This document shows, piece after piece, positions 12,691-28,100 of a DNA stretch of 64,000 nt. Numbering within the stretch: position 1 is the stretch's first letter; every line of letters starts with the position of its first letter. A program made the translations under genes and the position numbers. The stretch spans positions 28,161,133 through 28,225,132 of the forward strand of contig NC_092346.1 of the NCBI RefSeq assembly GCF_963676685.1, read 5' to 3'. This DNA comes from Mytilus edulis. Its lineage: Eukaryota; Mollusca; Bivalvia; Mytilida; Mytilidae. The notes beneath the pieces are model-generated. The model did not search any database. It was not told the origin of the DNA and saw only the letters and a list, made by a program, of their open reading frames with translations.

Positions 12691-13087
12691 TTGTTACTTA
12701 AACGATATTTAGCGTTTACAACAGACAATGTCCCCAAATTATGTAACTAAAATGATTTTCGTTTTATGTTTTCCGTCTTTTCCTGTAGTTTAAAAAAGGA
12801 ATTCGTCAAAGAGTGGACAATTGTCTGTCAATCAACAAAAATAGTTCCAAATTTGTATTTTTGCTTTTATAAAGAATTTAGATTTATACTGTAGTAATAT
12901 AAGTAATAAGCATTGGCCCGTTTATTCTTTTGCCTTTTCAGTTTAAAAAAAAATCTGAGGAACAAATATTGCTACAAGACCGAATTTTTAAACTGATTAC
13001 GATTTTGCTGCATTCTTCGGATGAAAGATTTTGTAAATTCAGATGGGCAATAGTATTGTTACGCGCATCTCATATTTCTGTATATCT

Positions 13088-13420
13088 ATTGATTCACAAC
13101 AAATAAAGGCAACAGTAGTATACCGCTGTTCGAAATTCATAAATCGATAGAGAGAAAAAACAAATCCGGGTTACAAACTAAAACTAGGGGAAACGCATCA
13201 AACATAAGACGAGAACTACGACACAACAGAAACACAACATTAAAATGTAACGCACACAGACACAAACTATAATTTTAAGAAGAAAAAACATGTTGTGTTG
13301 AACCTGGTTTTGTGGCATTCAAACCTCCCGCTTTTATGGCAATGTTGTATATAAAATGACCCCGTTACATGACAGGACTACATTAAAAAATAAATTGGAG
13401 AATATATAGGACAGAGAAAC
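13088..13420 (-). repeat. R4 dispersed repeat, copy 1
   Basis: Shares CATAAATCGATAGAGAGAAA, AACAAATCCGGGTTACAAAC and GAAACGCATCAAACA, in reverse, with 38213-38440. Confidence 0.55.
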
Positions 13421-13436
13421 ATACGAATTATAGCTA

Positions 13437-13711
13437 ACAAAAGGTACCAGGTTTAAGATTTAATACGCCAGACGTGCGTTCATCCACACAAGACTAACCA
13501 GTGACGCTCAGATGTAAAAAGTTCGAAAGCCAAAACAAGTACAAAGTACAAAGTTAAAGAGCACTGAGGACCAAAAGTTCCAAAAAGTTGTGCCTAATAC
13601 AGCTAGGGTTTTCTGTTTGGGATAAGAATATCCTCATTATTTAGGAACAGTAAATTTTATAAAATGACTATTTGATAGATATACATGATAAAACCGAAGT
13701 GGTGACTAACT
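13437..13711 (+). repeat. R1 dispersed repeat
   Basis: AAGGTACCAGGTTTAAGAT, ACGCCAGACGTGCGTT, CAGTGACGCTCAGATG, GAGCACTGAGGACC and GAAGTGGTGACTAACT in R1 order. Confidence 0.7.
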
Positions 13712-14496
13712 ACAGAATAAAATCGGATGCATTACATAAACCAGCACATAAAAATACACAGCCGAGTTAGCCAGAGCCATCAACGCACAAAGTTACGTCA
13801 CATTTGAATTTCTAAAAAGATTTCCCAAAAATAAGATAGAATTAGTATAGAACTCAACATTAGATTTGTAAGACTGATATAACATTTATAAATAACAATG
13901 AATATTACAATACTAATTAATATCAACTTGTGATAGTAATTAGATAATTAATTGTATTATCTAGCTATGTCGGTGTTTCTTCTGAATCAAACTGTAAACC
14001 AAATATATCGTATACATTTCGTTGATCCAGACTAAAATCTAATAAATGAACTGGATGATTAATTATCTTTACCAAAACACACGAGTACAACAACAAAAAA
14101 TAAGATTTACAGCTACAAACGTTAAGACATTTGACAAAATCCGATGAAAATAACAAATACACTTGGTGTTGGCCTATGCTTCCACTATATAGATTACTAG
14201 TGTATAGTCTTTGAATGTTTAAAACAGATGTTATTTATGCCATCCATCCCAATGATCTATAAACAAGGACAGTGACTTACTAGTATTGAGTCTGGTAACG
14301 CGCAAAACTTTATAACATATGTGAAGATTTGTGTTCCGTCATATCAATCTTTCGTTTTCCCAATTAGCAATTTTAAAAACTGCATGTGCCATAGAAGGCT
14401 GTTTATTAACTTTTAGACCTGCACATGCAATGCATCTGGAAAATGACTTCAGATGCGTACAAAACTTAAAGCTCAGTTTCTATGATAATTTTGCTT

Positions 14497-14810
14497 ACAA
14501 CAACTGGGTCAATGCCATTGGTGGTGGAGGTGTCAAACCTGGCTGTATCATAAACTCGGCAGTCAGCAAAGCTGAGTTAACATGAATTATCATTGATATG
14601 GTCATAATTGTTAATTAACTGTTTATTAAACTTTTACTAATGATTTTCTAACCACAAGACTATATTATCTTAACTGTATTTGGCAAAACCTAACGGAATG
14701 GTGGGTCCTCGGTGCTCTTCAGCTTCGTGCTTTGAATGGCTATTTTAACTTTTTAACCGAGAATCACCGGCGAGTTGTTTTATAGACAAAACGCGTCAGG
14801 TATTCAATTT
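14497..14810 (-). repeat. R1 dispersed repeat, diverged
   Basis: The reverse strand of R1: AACTGGGTCAATGCCATTGG, CATGAATTATCATTGATATG, GGGTCCTCGGTGCTCTTCAG, ACAAAACGCGTCAGG. Confidence 0.6.
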
Positions 14811-14814
14811 TTAA

Positions 14815-16150
14815 GCCGGGTGATTATGATGTGTTTCTGTTTCGGTCAATAATTCTGCATATCTTGGATATTTATCCAACCATAAATGTCTCTTAAATGA
14901 TGACGGAGGCCAAAATATTTGAAAATCCGAATTCTATTAAGAATTCGAAGAGCCTATAAACCCAAAAAACTTTTGTTTTCATCCACGCCGGGATAGGAAT
15001 CAGAGCTTTGTAGGAGGTTTTGAAATTATTTTCTAAAATTTGTTTCATCTGCATCATGCTATTTTTTAACGAAAATGTCTTTTTTGAATGGTTGGTTACA
15101 GCCTTTTGTATTAATCTTCGAATTTTAGCGTTTTTTGTTGATTTTGATGGCGCTATTTCATTTGTCTATGTTAAAACTTTTTTTATTAGACTTTTAAAAA
15201 CAAGTAGTTCAGTGTTTCTACATTTTCTTTCCAAGGAATCATGTCAGTAGTTGTCTTATATACCATTTTATTTTTTTCTGACATTGAGTTGATTACAGGG
15301 TCTTTTTTCTTATTTACCACTTCAACGTTTTAGAGCTTTATATATTTACAAAAGTGACTACTTTTTAAGACTGTTTGGTGGCATGGGTTTTCGTCCTGTT
15401 ATATTGGGTTTTTTTTCCGAATAGTCGGGTAGTAGTTAGCTGTCTCATTGCTATTTATCTTGATAATATTTTACTACCATCAATCTTCCTACACTTGAAG
15501 GAGTCTATTGAATGTAGAGTTCACATAACAATGAAACTTAATTTTTTTCTCTCAAGATCTCTACCAGTAAAAGTAAGCCAAGTGTATTGTTCTGTGATTG
15601 TTGCATTAATTAACATTTGTTACTCCAAGTATGAAAGTCTGGATTTGGGGTCTCAACTTCTTTATTGTTTTTTTTTTTACTTTTAAGACTATTTTCTCTA
15701 TTCTTTACTGATTTTGACCCTTATCCCTTTAGTTTTTTGTGTTCTATATTTAGGCACCACAGTTTTCTCTTTATATTTTGAGCCATTTATTCTGCACCTT
15801 TCGTCTTTTATTTTTCTATTTAAACCCCATTCAGATCCTCATTTATATTTTCAAAACGTGCTGTACAGATTATGTTAATACATGATTTTTCAGATTATCA
15901 AATATGCACATATTAGACAATTGTTAGATAGAGTGATTTGGAAAATAAGTTAATCCTGGATTAAACTGTTTAATATGTTTGTAGTGTGCAAAGGTTAGCA
16001 TTTCACAAGTTAACTAAAGACAAACAGATTTAAAACATTTAAAAAAAAGTGTAAAATTTAATAATATTAACAAAACAAATAACAAACATTTAAATTAATA
16101 AATATAATAAAACTGAACACGTGTAATGTGTACTGTTATGCAACACAATA
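14815..16150. other. Non-coding, includes the likely 3'UTR of the Dispatched-like gene
   Basis: T-rich on the plus strand with short accidental open frames. On the minus strand ATTAAA near 16055 could serve as the polyadenylation signal for the gene ending at 16152. Confidence 0.4.
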
Positions 16151-16151
16151 C

Positions 16152-19100
16152 TTATGCAGAACACTTGCTTTTGTCCTTTTCATCATTTTCTTTCTTTTTC
16201 GTACATTTAGCTTTTATCTGCTTGACTAATGCAGGAATCGAACCTGTATCACCTTCCGGTCCACATAATGCCATAAATGTTGTAAAAAATAAAAACGCAA
16301 ACAGCAAAGAAATACCAACAGTACTCATAACAAATATTCCAAACTCGTGTAAGAACTTAATTTGAGCAAACAAGAGAAAAATGGCAGCACCAAATGTTGT
16401 AATAGCTCCAGAGAGTACGGAAAGACCCATACTCTCAAGCATGCTCTTGACACGACCGTCACGTGTCGAATACGGTGATGTTCGATAAGCTTCTGCGAGA
16501 TGAACAACATAATCAACAGATAGTCCAACAACCAATGCAAGATTTAACGACTCTAAAATCTGAAAAAAAAGAATATAACAATTTAAGAATACTTTTTTTA
16601 TAAACGTGCGAAGCAAGTATCTGGTTATAGACACAATAGAAGATGTAAAAATAAAATTTATTGTACATGAAATGTGCTAACAAATTTTTGTTAGAATCAT
16701 TGTCATAACAGCTTGGACAAGACCTGACAGACTGAGTGAGCATAAACTCACTGTTATCGATAGTCGATCAAAAACAAGTTAAAGGTAAATCATTCAGTAT
16801 TATTACCAACATAAGTATTGCGGTTGTCCACTCTGTTACGAAAATGATACTATATACAAATAAGAAGATTTGGCATGATTGCAAATGAGACAACTTTCTA
16901 TACATATTTTTTTTAAATTTTAAACAGCAGGTTTAAGGAAAGACATCATTTAAAAAAAAGACATTTCATTACATGTGATGATTACCATGACATTTGTTGT
17001 GCAAAAAGTTTTAACCTGAATGTTCTATCCATCCTTTAGCACAAGACAATGATGTAATAAAAAAAGCCATAACCAATAGGTACTATAATACTGTAGCAAC
17101 AATACTCCTACAAACTTACCCCTAATTTCCAACCCGCCAATGGGATAATACCGACTACAATAGTTGTAACAAGACCGATACACACTGTAGCCAAGAAACC
17201 AATTACCACATTCAATGTAGTCAATGCTAAAATTGGGAATGCGACTGTTATTCCAACGACCAATCCGAGTATAGCTGACTTGACTAATGTCTGAAATTTA
17301 AAAAAAAAAATATAGAAATGTTTAACGTAAACAGCCATTTTTTTTTTTTTTTTAATTTTGATCCTTGTAAATATTTTTATTCTTATAAACTTATTTCACT
17401 TGAATCCATAAACAAAAAGGTTAGTCTGTAGAAGATTAAAATATATGTCTAAATTTCTCCACTTGAATAATTAAAACATACAGATTTCGTATAAAAATGT
17501 TTAAGCTTTACATCATACAATTTTAGCTTGATAAAGAAAAGTGTGGTGTAAACGGTGATTCTAAACCTAAACTATGTGGTACCTCTTGAACCTTTATCCA
17601 ATGCCACGTGTTGTAGGTAGACTGAAAACCACTCTTCAATGAATCTGGCATCTTTTCAACCTAAAATAGTAATAAGAATTATATAAACAGTTTATAATCT
17701 ACGGATATTTACAACATGCAAGAAATTCACAGGAATACAGTTATACGTTCTCTTAAAGTGGCACGACGGATGTCACATGTGAATCAGGATCTGCTTACCC
17801 TTTCGGAGCAGCTGTCGAGATCACCCCTCATTTTTTTGTAGGGTTCATGTCGACGAGTCTTTAGTTTTCTATATTGTGGTGTGTGCGTTTGTTTGTTTGT
17901 CTCTTTCTTTTTAAGCCATGGCGTTGTTAATTTATTTTCGACTTATAAATAAATTTGAATGTCCCTTTGGTATCTTTCGTCTCTCTTTTAACATCCTTAA
18001 TGTGGAGTTGTCTTATTTGCTTAAATTTCAAGTACAAAAAGTGTGTTACAAAGCTAAATTCTTCAAGGTTTGCTATGTTTTGTTGATTCTACATCATTTG
18101 AAGTTCATAAAATTGAGAATGGAAATGGGGAATGGGGAATGTGCCAAAGAGACAACAACCCGACCATAGAAAAAAAAACAACAGCAGAAGGTCACCAACA
18201 GGTCTTCAATGTAGCGAGAAATTCCCGCACCCGGAGGCGTTCTTCAGCTGGCCCCTAAATAAATATATACTAGTTCAGTGATAATGAACGCCATACTAAT
18301 TTCCAAATTGTACACAAGAAACTAAAATTAAAATATTACAAGACTAACAAAGGCCAGAGGCTCCTGACTTGGGACAGTCGCAAAAATGCGGCGGGGTTAA
18401 ACATGTTTGTGAGATCTCAACCCTCCCCCTATACCTCTAGTTAATGTAGAAAAGTAAACGCATAACAATACGCACATTAAAATTCAGTCCAAGAGAAGTC
18501 CGAGTCTGATGTCAGAAGATGTAACCAAAGAAAATAAACAAAATGACAATAATACATAAATAACAACAGACTACTAGCAGTTAACTGACATGCCAGCTCC
18601 AGACTTCAATTAAACTGACTGAAAGATTATGATTTCATCATATGAACATCAGGCACAATCCTTCCCGTTAGGGGTTTAGTATCATACCATCATAACATAT
18701 ATGAGAAGAATCTTCTCCATTATGGAATAATATAATTATCTAGTCATAATTGCAAAAACTGTTCTCTGGAATATAATTTTTGATTTCATTCTATTTCAAA
18801 GGTTAAAAATTGGAACAGCAAAAATATTTTTTTGTTTTCTTTGTTCTTAATGTAAAGCTATTGGATGGGTACCAATGAGACCAAAATTTGATTGACTTAT
18901 CTGCTAATTGTCTAGTCTTTTAACTACGTGTTTGTAAGTATTATAATATAAGTAACACATTGTGCTAGTGACCTAATACGATTTAAACGATAGTAATTAA
19001 CCCATTTAAATATCGTATTAGGTTACCAGCACCATGTGTAACTGTATTACCGACTATCTAATCTATGGAATTTAGACGTAGTTGCTAAAATAAAACGAAA

Positions 19101-22100
19101 TAAATATTTTCATTTGTTGTTATGGTGAAAGTCAAAGCTTGAAACAATATAATTACATATACGAGTAAATATGTTCACAAAGTATGTTAACGTGAGAACA
19201 AAATCGTGTTTTTTTTTTAAAGGAACCCGACTCTTGTTACAACTGCAAACTGCATGGTGCTAATCGTGTATTTAAAATACGCCCCAACCCCTAAACGGAC
19301 CTAATATTGAATACACACTGTTTCGATGTGTTCGCTTTTAACTAATTATATTCTCCTAGAAGTTTATAACATATAAGATAAATAATCATAATCAAATCTT
19401 ATTCTTCTATATTTCTGAGATTTTGCTACGTTTGGGTATTTTTGCTGGCTTTTTTTTTTATCTCATTGTCGTGCTTACTTAACTTTGTGTATGTCTCAAG
19501 ACTATGCCGCTACATATAGCGTAGAACATACTGTTTGGTCCTTTTTATATCTCTAAATTTAATCAATTATGCGGTTGTGCTTTCAAATGAGGTTCTTGCT
19601 ACCCAATCTTTAGATATTGTTATGCCCCATTTATGGGCAATATGTTTTCTGGTTTTTGCGTCCGTCCGTTCGTCCGTACGTTCGTCCGTTCGTTCGTCGT
19701 ACCGTCCGTGCGTCCCGCTTCAGGTTAAAGTTTTGGTTAAAGTTTTTGGTCGTGGTAGTTTTTGATGAAGTTGAAGTCCAATCAACTTGAAACTTAGTAC
19801 ACATGTTTCCTATGATATGATCTTTCTAATTTTAATGCCAAATTGAGATTTTCCCCCATTTTCACGGTCCACTGAACATAGAAAATGATAGTGTGGATGG
19901 GGCATCCGTGTACTGGGGACACATTCTTGTTTTATAATAAGTTATGATTCTTTTTGCATCCTTTCACTTTTGATGATGATGGGGCCTGTCCTTCTTGTTT
20001 TCTCCAAAAAATTGCCATATTTCAACTGAAAATTACCAGTATTGTAAAAATTGTATATTCATTTTTATGCCCCACCTACGATAGTAGAGAGGCATTATGT
20101 TTTCTGGTCTGTACGTCCGTTCGTTCGTTCGTTCGTCCGTTTGTCCCGCTTCAGGTTAAAGTTTTTGGTCAAGGTAGTTTTTGATCATGTTGAAGTCCAA
20201 TCAACTTGGAACTAGGTACACATGTTCCCTACATGATATGATCTTTCCAATTTTAATGCCAAGTTATAGTTTTTACCCCAATTTCACGGTCCACTGAACA
20301 AAGAAAATGATAGTGCGAGTGGGGCATCCGTTTACTTTGGAAACATTCTTGTTTTAAGATGCTAAGATCACAGACAAATGTCAAAAGATTCTGACATACC
20401 TCTTCGTTGATTAGATTTTCCCACAATTGGTGCACTGGTTTGCCCTCTGGATATCCAAGCGTAAAATAGCTCATTGTTGTGTTTATTTCTATTCCTATTA
20501 CCTTGAGCGATGTACCATACACCATACCTAAAATACATATTTATTGAAAATCAATTGAAAGCAACAGACAATGTAGGTAGATCCTGTGTCCTCGCTTTGC
20601 TTACAAAGATCTGACATCATTACGTTCTACTTTATGTCTTAATGTCCTCGCGGAATCCTCGGGTTTTGTCATAATGATACACACCTCATCAATTTGGAGA
20701 TAGAAATTCCAATGGCTGATGTTATTGTTACAATATCATGACATCATATCTAGTTTTAAATTGAGATGTTTTGACCATAAAATATATGTCACATTTTACT
20801 GACACATTTTTTTCTCCATTGAATTCTGAGACAGAGAAACAAGTGCATGTTTTGCATACGGAAAGATTCCTTTGATTGATAGCAATAGAAATAAATAAGC
20901 TGATTCCATTCTCCCCACCCCCAATCAGTAATTTTGGGTAAGTGAGGTAAGAATGTCCACATCCAAAACTGATATTTTCCGTGTTTTCATCTAAATTGTG
21001 AAATTCGCAAGAAAAAAACAACCTTCGCGAATATTTCACACTTTTTAGTATGATAACCTACCATATGCTGGATGATTGTTGTATACTCTCGTCACACCAG
21101 ACACTTTCTTTTCTCCAATCAAAGGATTATACAACCAAAAGTCATTTGTGGGTATTGCCGTGTACCCATTGGTCAACCAGTAAGATATCAAAATCTGAAA
21201 GGTAAAAATAATATTGTTTCATTTTACAGAACTAAGTGCGCATCAATTTGAAGGGAGGAAATATTTAGATTAATCTATATAAGAAAAAAATATAATGAGG
21301 GGGGAAAGGAGGGGTCCTGATCCCGAGATCCCGGACTTAAAAAACGAAATCCTGACGTCCCGAAATCCGAAAAAAGGATTCCGGGATCCCGAAAGGGTCA
21401 ATCCCGAAATCCCGAGCTTAAAAACACCCGATCCCGGAGTCCCAAAAAGGTCCTATCCCCCCTCTATAATGATATGTGTAAAAATAACCAATAGATCAAT
21501 GAAACAGCACTTTATTCCTTTTCTTTTTCTTGAAGGTTACTTGAAGGTTACTTGAAGGTTTTCAACGATATACTAAAGAACTCACAACCTACAGCAAAGT
21601 CAATAATGAATGCTGCTCTGGTATTAGTTCAAGGTTTCTATTTATTGACATTGGTCTAATACCATATAGCACATGTTAAAGAAGAAAATACATGTGGAGA
21701 AAGCAGCCTTGGTGCAACTAAATACTACATGATGAGCGTTCAAAAAGTAAATGCATGTTGAAAATGAGGTCAAAATCTGTGTTTCGTTCTATTAGTTTAC
21801 CTATAATCTGACTGCCGTCCTTATGTTTTGGTATTACGCATAATCGCATTTTGAAGTGTTATTGATTTAAATGGTTTTGAGATTAAAACTTTGATTGAAG
21901 TCGTGCTTACGGATGGACACACTGCCTTTTAAAAAAAAAACTAAATATATAAATGCGTCTACGAAGGTTGCTGGATATATTTCTTTTAACAAGTCACTCG
22001 GGGAATCGAGAAAAAACAAAGTGGATATAAAAGTTAAAAGATAGATTACAAAGCATACTTTTGATATACAATGAAAATGATGAATATCCAGACGAAAACA

Positions 22101-25100
22101 GCAACATAACGTAAAAGTAAAAACCGTTAAAAATATATTTCAACGTGTTCATCAATCTTGAGTTCGATTGAACCAATTCTCTTTTTACAAGCCAGTAGCT
22201 CTGTCATAATACCGTAGTATGAAATCCACAAGAAGGCATCAGAAACTATTTTGAATTAAGCATAACAATAATTTATTAAATAGCCTTACTGCTTATTGAT
22301 TTAAATATTTCTGAGATTAATCTGACGATTGAAGTAAGAAACTACGGGAAAACATAATTATGCATGATGTTTCAAAGCAACTGTTTCAAAGACCTTTCAC
22401 CACCATTAAATATAAATGAAAATATGCTCCCTATTTAGTAAAGCTGCAATAATTATGAAAGGGTCTAAAGCAAACAACTAGAGAATAACAGAAATACAAT
22501 AAAAATGCAATAAAAGCAATAATTATAGAAAATATGTGGTAGTGAATGACAATGGTTATATTATCAGAAAGGAATTAATGCAAATTTATAAAATGCGGTT
22601 TTATTCGTCATTCAACACGGAGTTTCTTTGATCATATTTTTTTGTATTCACATTAAAAACTAATAAAAACTGCAGTAAAATTGAGAATGAAAGTTGGGAA
22701 TATGTCATAGAAACAACAACCCGACCAAAGAGCCGATAACAGCCGAAGGTCACAAATGAGTCTTAAATAAAGCGAGAAAATCCATAACATTATAGTTTTT
22801 GGCAATGCCATTTTCAATTTAGCGTATATGTATATATGTAAGCTTACCTCTAAATGTCTGTCGAAGTCAGCTGGAAGACTGGAAACGTCATAGATATGGC
22901 TGTTGTACTGCATGAACATTTCAACATAAGATTTTGTAAACGGAAATGGCACTGTCAGATTAACTGATGTTACGGTACTTGCCAATTTCTGAGGGATAAA
23001 AAAAGATAAAAGTTATCGTTGAACATTTTTTAACTTTATGCGGCCTGTAAGGATACAGAATAGCAATTAGAACAGTGCCGAATGATAAATTTACTTCTTT
23101 AATTCTAACAAAATCCAAAGTAATCAAAATTGAAAATTAGACTTCAATAGGATATAGAGTCAGCAATCTAGACGATGATAAGAGAAGTCACGTAACTCTT
23201 GGAAACATTTAGATAAATCTAGAAACAAGAATGTGTCCCAAGTACACGGATGCCCTATCCGCACTATTATTTTCTATATTCAGTGGACCGTGGAATGGGA
23301 TAAAATTTCTAATTTGGCATTTAAATTGATCATATCATAGGGAACATGTTTACTGAGTTTCATGTTGATTGGACTTCAACTTCATCAAAAACTACCATGA
23401 CCAAAAACTTTAACATGAAGCGGAAAAGACGGACGAACGGACGAACGAACGAACAAACGAACGAACGAACGAACGAACGAACGAACGAACGAACGAACGG
23501 ACATACGCACAGACCATAACACATAATGCTCATAAATGGAGCATAAAAATGAAAACTAAGAAATTTAAAACGGTAAAGAAAACTTATTTGAAGTTTCAAA
23601 TTGATATGGCTGTGCTTTTTTAATTTATTTTAGATGCCAATTGTGAACTTTATTATCATTTAATTTAGATTATCATATTATTCCAAATAAATTTGATTTA
23701 AAAATACATTCTTTTATGCATTTTATGTGTACTAAGATTTACCACAAGTCAAGTTACAGAAACTTACACTTTTTTTCAACAAAAATTTGATTATATCAAT
23801 ATATTATGTAATGAACAAGTATCGTCCATAGAAGCATTCTGTATGCTTATATGACAAAATAACCGACGAAACATTCATTTTAAAATCTTATGTCAAATAA
23901 GGCCACAGCAATAAACTTTCGAATCCTTTTTACCTGATAATATTTATATAATGCTGACATAAAACAAGCTATTTCTGGTTCGTTGGTAACAGGATTTCTC
24001 TTTATCTTGTATGCAGAGATCTCTGAATCAGTTAAATTTTCTAATCTGGTGCATACATTCTGAAACAAATAAGATTTTACATTATTCGTGTATGTATATT
24101 ATAATGTGACTACAATGTTAAAGTAACAATACAATAAAAACCTATAATCTTCCATTTGCAAAATCCATCAGATCCCATTTGTTTGACGGTTCATTCCAGA
24201 TTAAGTAATCTCACCTTAAAATCTAAGAGACAACAATTAATGAAGTTCATATATTGGAGATGAAACTTTTGAAAAAAGTAAAATCACAAAAATATCGAAC
24301 TCAGAGGAAAATCAACTCGGAAAGTCCAAAATCACATGGCAAAACCAAATAACAAAACGCATCAAAAACGAATGGACAAGAACTGTCATATTCCTGACTT
24401 GGTACAGGCATTTTCAAATGTAGAAAATGGTGGCTTGAACCTGGTTTTATAGCTAGCTTAACCTCTCACTTGTATGACAGTCGCATCAAATTCCATTATA
24501 TTGTCACCGATGCGTGAACAAAACAAACAGACATCCACAGAACCAACCGAGAAAGTCTACAAATAATATCACATGACACCAAAGGACGAGTTCTTTTAAG
24601 AAAATTAGATAGAAGAATCGGTATAATCTTTGCTTTAAAAAAATTAAAGCAATGGTAAAGGGCTTACCATGAGTGCAATTTGTGCTTCTTCTGATGAAGC
24701 ATCAAAGCTTTCATCCCATTCAGTTACCCCGACACAATAGTCTCTAGATTTTAAATTACAACTGTCCATGTTTTGTGGTTTCACTCCCCATGACAAACGA
24801 ATACGGGTATCCTCTTCTTCAAAATTTCTTTGGAATCCATAATAATGGTTTTTGTATGCTTTTCCATAGTTATGGGAACTTCTGTAAATTTCTACCTGCA
24901 AGCAAGAATAAAAATAAGTTCCTATTTGCATTTCAAAAATTCGTTCATTATGTATTAATTTGTTTTATTTTGTTTTTCTTCTAGATTTAACATGTATGTT
25001 ATCATATTGAGACAGTATTACGGTTTGAACGTACCAGTATTACATTGTGTATTTTCATTCGTATTGTTTCATTTATAAATCTCATCTATTTATTGATAGT

Positions 25101-28100
25101 ACCTTATTCATGTTAGATTTAGTTATACTTACTTTCTTTGCGTCTTGATAGGCTGTACGATACCAAACATGAACAAAATAAAGGGGTCAAAAGTGTGTGT
25201 TGTACATTTGCCCACAAAAGTACTAGATAAACGACTATTTTCACCAAAGTTTTCAGGGTAAAGCAAACCGACAATAGCTACATGCTAACATTTAGAAATT
25301 CAAGAGATGCAAATACTTTAAAAGCTTAAACTTAGATAAGCATACTTATGCCAATTAAGTTGTTTTTCTTAAGTAGCGAATTTTGCCGAGTACTTGTGTG
25401 AATGTGTGACTCAGACTGTCTGTTGTGCTGTTTCGTTACATGAATTGTCTTCGTCTTGTATGTCTGTCTTGCATTTTGTTGAGAAGATCCTATTGCAATT
25501 AGTGGACTGTTGGTAATCCGTGTTCAAATAAAAATAGAAACATTAAATTAAATCAATTACCTGGTTGCTATCTGGTTCTAATGTAGTTGCGTTGTATATA
25601 AAGAAGATAGAGGTTCCAAAAAAGACTAGTGGTACAATAATTTTAACCGAGCGCCTTGTCATGAAATCATAGAATCCATTTTTTAGAAACAAAACTACTT
25701 TATTCCGATCTTCAAAATTTTTCTTTTCTTTTGTTTCGTCTGTCTGACTTGTTGATTCTTCTTCTTCATTTATTTCCATTTTTCTTTTGAACATTTTATT
25801 GAATTTCGGCAGATCTGGATTATACATGCCTATATTTTTAGAATACAATCTGCTTCTCCGGTGGGTTATTATTAAAGACTCTTGACTAATGGTTCTTTCG
25901 GATTTAAGATCTTCCGATCGACAGCATGGGAAAAATGAAACACATTTATCAAACATAGGTTTAATTGCTTCGGAATAGACTAGTATCACAACTGGGAAGC
26001 AAATGAGATCAAACAAGTAGTTAACGCCAACAAGCATGCCAGAGAATAATCCGAATGACGAAACCGGAAGTAAAGGTGACGGAGCGCTGACTAAAAACGC
26101 CGCCATTGTAGTAAGCGATGTGACAAAAGTTGTTTTTGCTGCTTTCCTGTAGCAATCTGAAAGACGATGGGCTTTCGACGTGTATTCCGTGTTTCCCGAT
26201 AATCTCCAAGTATCATAGAATATAAAAACATCATCAGCACCTATTCCAAGAATAATAAAAATAGAAATAATATGGAAAAATCCAAAATACTCGTATTTAA
26301 AGGCAAATCTGTATATTAGATTTGTCAGTAAAAAACTTGTTATAATACTTAAAATTCCAAAAGATGTTATCCAAAAGGATCCGGTTTGGAACAACATGAA
26401 CACAAAAATGAAAGCAAAACTTCCAATGGCTAATTTCATATCAGCAAACGCTTGTTTTTTTACGTCATATTCAAACAATTTTATACTCATATAATACAGA
26501 TCCATATGCCCGTCCAGCAAGTTATCTCGAATATTTTCTATTTCCGGTCTAAGTTTTTGGACCTGGTAGTCAGACAGTTTTTGGTCATCATTATAACCTA
26601 CTAATGGCCACCCAAAAAACATAAAGAATCTCGTTTTAGACGATGTTTTCCCAAGGTCACAGGGGTCGTAATCCTTTTGTAAAACTAACTGAATGAACTC
26701 TTTTGTTTCATTTGTTTGCGTTGCTTTGCATATCACACTGGACGCATTAACAAACGATGGCGAGTCGAAAACTGGATCAGCATCTTTATATGTTCCGTCA
26801 AAAAGACGGAGAACTGATATAGGTTTTTCGCATGTACCTTGTCCGTTTATTACACAGTAATCTGATTGAAAATCTTGGAAATTAAACAATCTATTTTCTG
26901 TCTGACTCAATAATTCCAAATATGTCGCAGAGAACACATCGTTGCCTTCAACTATAATTTCTAACGTATCGCCGATTTCGCCATTGTACCACGTGGGTAT
27001 TGTCACTCCAACTATACGGCGATACACTCTAAACGGGTATTTCATAGAATCCCTCCAAGCAAGGTCCTTCACTCGGTCGACATCTGTATATAGTATTAAA
27101 GGAAGTTCTTCGAACTCAATTGGAAAGACTGTATGTCCTTGAATCATCAGAAGTATCGTTACCAGAATGATTGAAGTATGCAAAACAAGGGTTACAGCTG
27201 TAATAGAAATAGAAATAATCTAACAAGGTTATTTAGCACAATGGCAAACAAAAAGCAATTTGATGAGGTACAATGGCAGAGGACAATATTAAATGAAGTT
27301 TAGTTATACATATATGCCTAAAATCGCGTCATTTGAATCTTAACACAAATCTAATGTGCTTAAATTACTGAGTATGTGTCTGTGATTAGTTTTTAAGGAT
27401 CGGAGTCCATTTTGTTTTCTGTTTTGTTATTTCTTACATCGCACAATAATGTTTTTGATATCCAATTTTTTGAAAATCAGTTTGCACCATAACAGCGACA
27501 AATGAGTGTTTGATTGTTTTGTTGTGTTTGTGTTTCACTAGCGTCACCTCTGTGTCCCCTTTTATCGAATAAGGGAACATTTTTCCTGTGATTATTCATG
27601 GTAACTATGTTTATATATGCATAATTTGAAATTGTCCAGCCTTCAGATATTTGACTACTACGAACGACTTTTCACCTCATAAAAGTTGCCGTGGTATCGT
27701 TTTTTTTCTGGCTTAAGTATAATAAGGGAATTGGAATGATTTCAGATGTATGTCTAGATAAATGATACTGTTTACCCTTAAATTCAAAGATCAGACAGTA
27801 TTATTGATATTTCAAATAAAAAAACATTCTTTAAATGTTAATAGGACATTAGACTTATTAGCCTGACATTCAATTACGTGTTTGCTTACTTTACAAAATA
27901 CATTATGTAATCTATGAATTGCGTAAAATGAACTTTTTGGAGATAAAAAAATACTTCAGTGCAAATTTCTGATTTTCAAATTGAAATTGAACTTCAAACA
28001 TTCCTTCTTTTTTTTACGAGAACACACAAATAGCACTGAATGGAAATAGGTTTGAAAACATATAACCCGACTATTCAATTCAGTCCCTCCCCCAAGTCGA

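Noticed and set aside
13965..14162. Possible terminal exon (LVKIINHPVHLLDFSLD)
   Set aside because: The acceptor (TTTTGGTAAAG) is only fair, and nothing recognisable or compatible lies upstream. Not supported enough to list.
23424..23502. CRISPR-like regular array
   Set aside because: It is a plain tetranucleotide (ACGA)n microsatellite within repeat R3, with no spacers.
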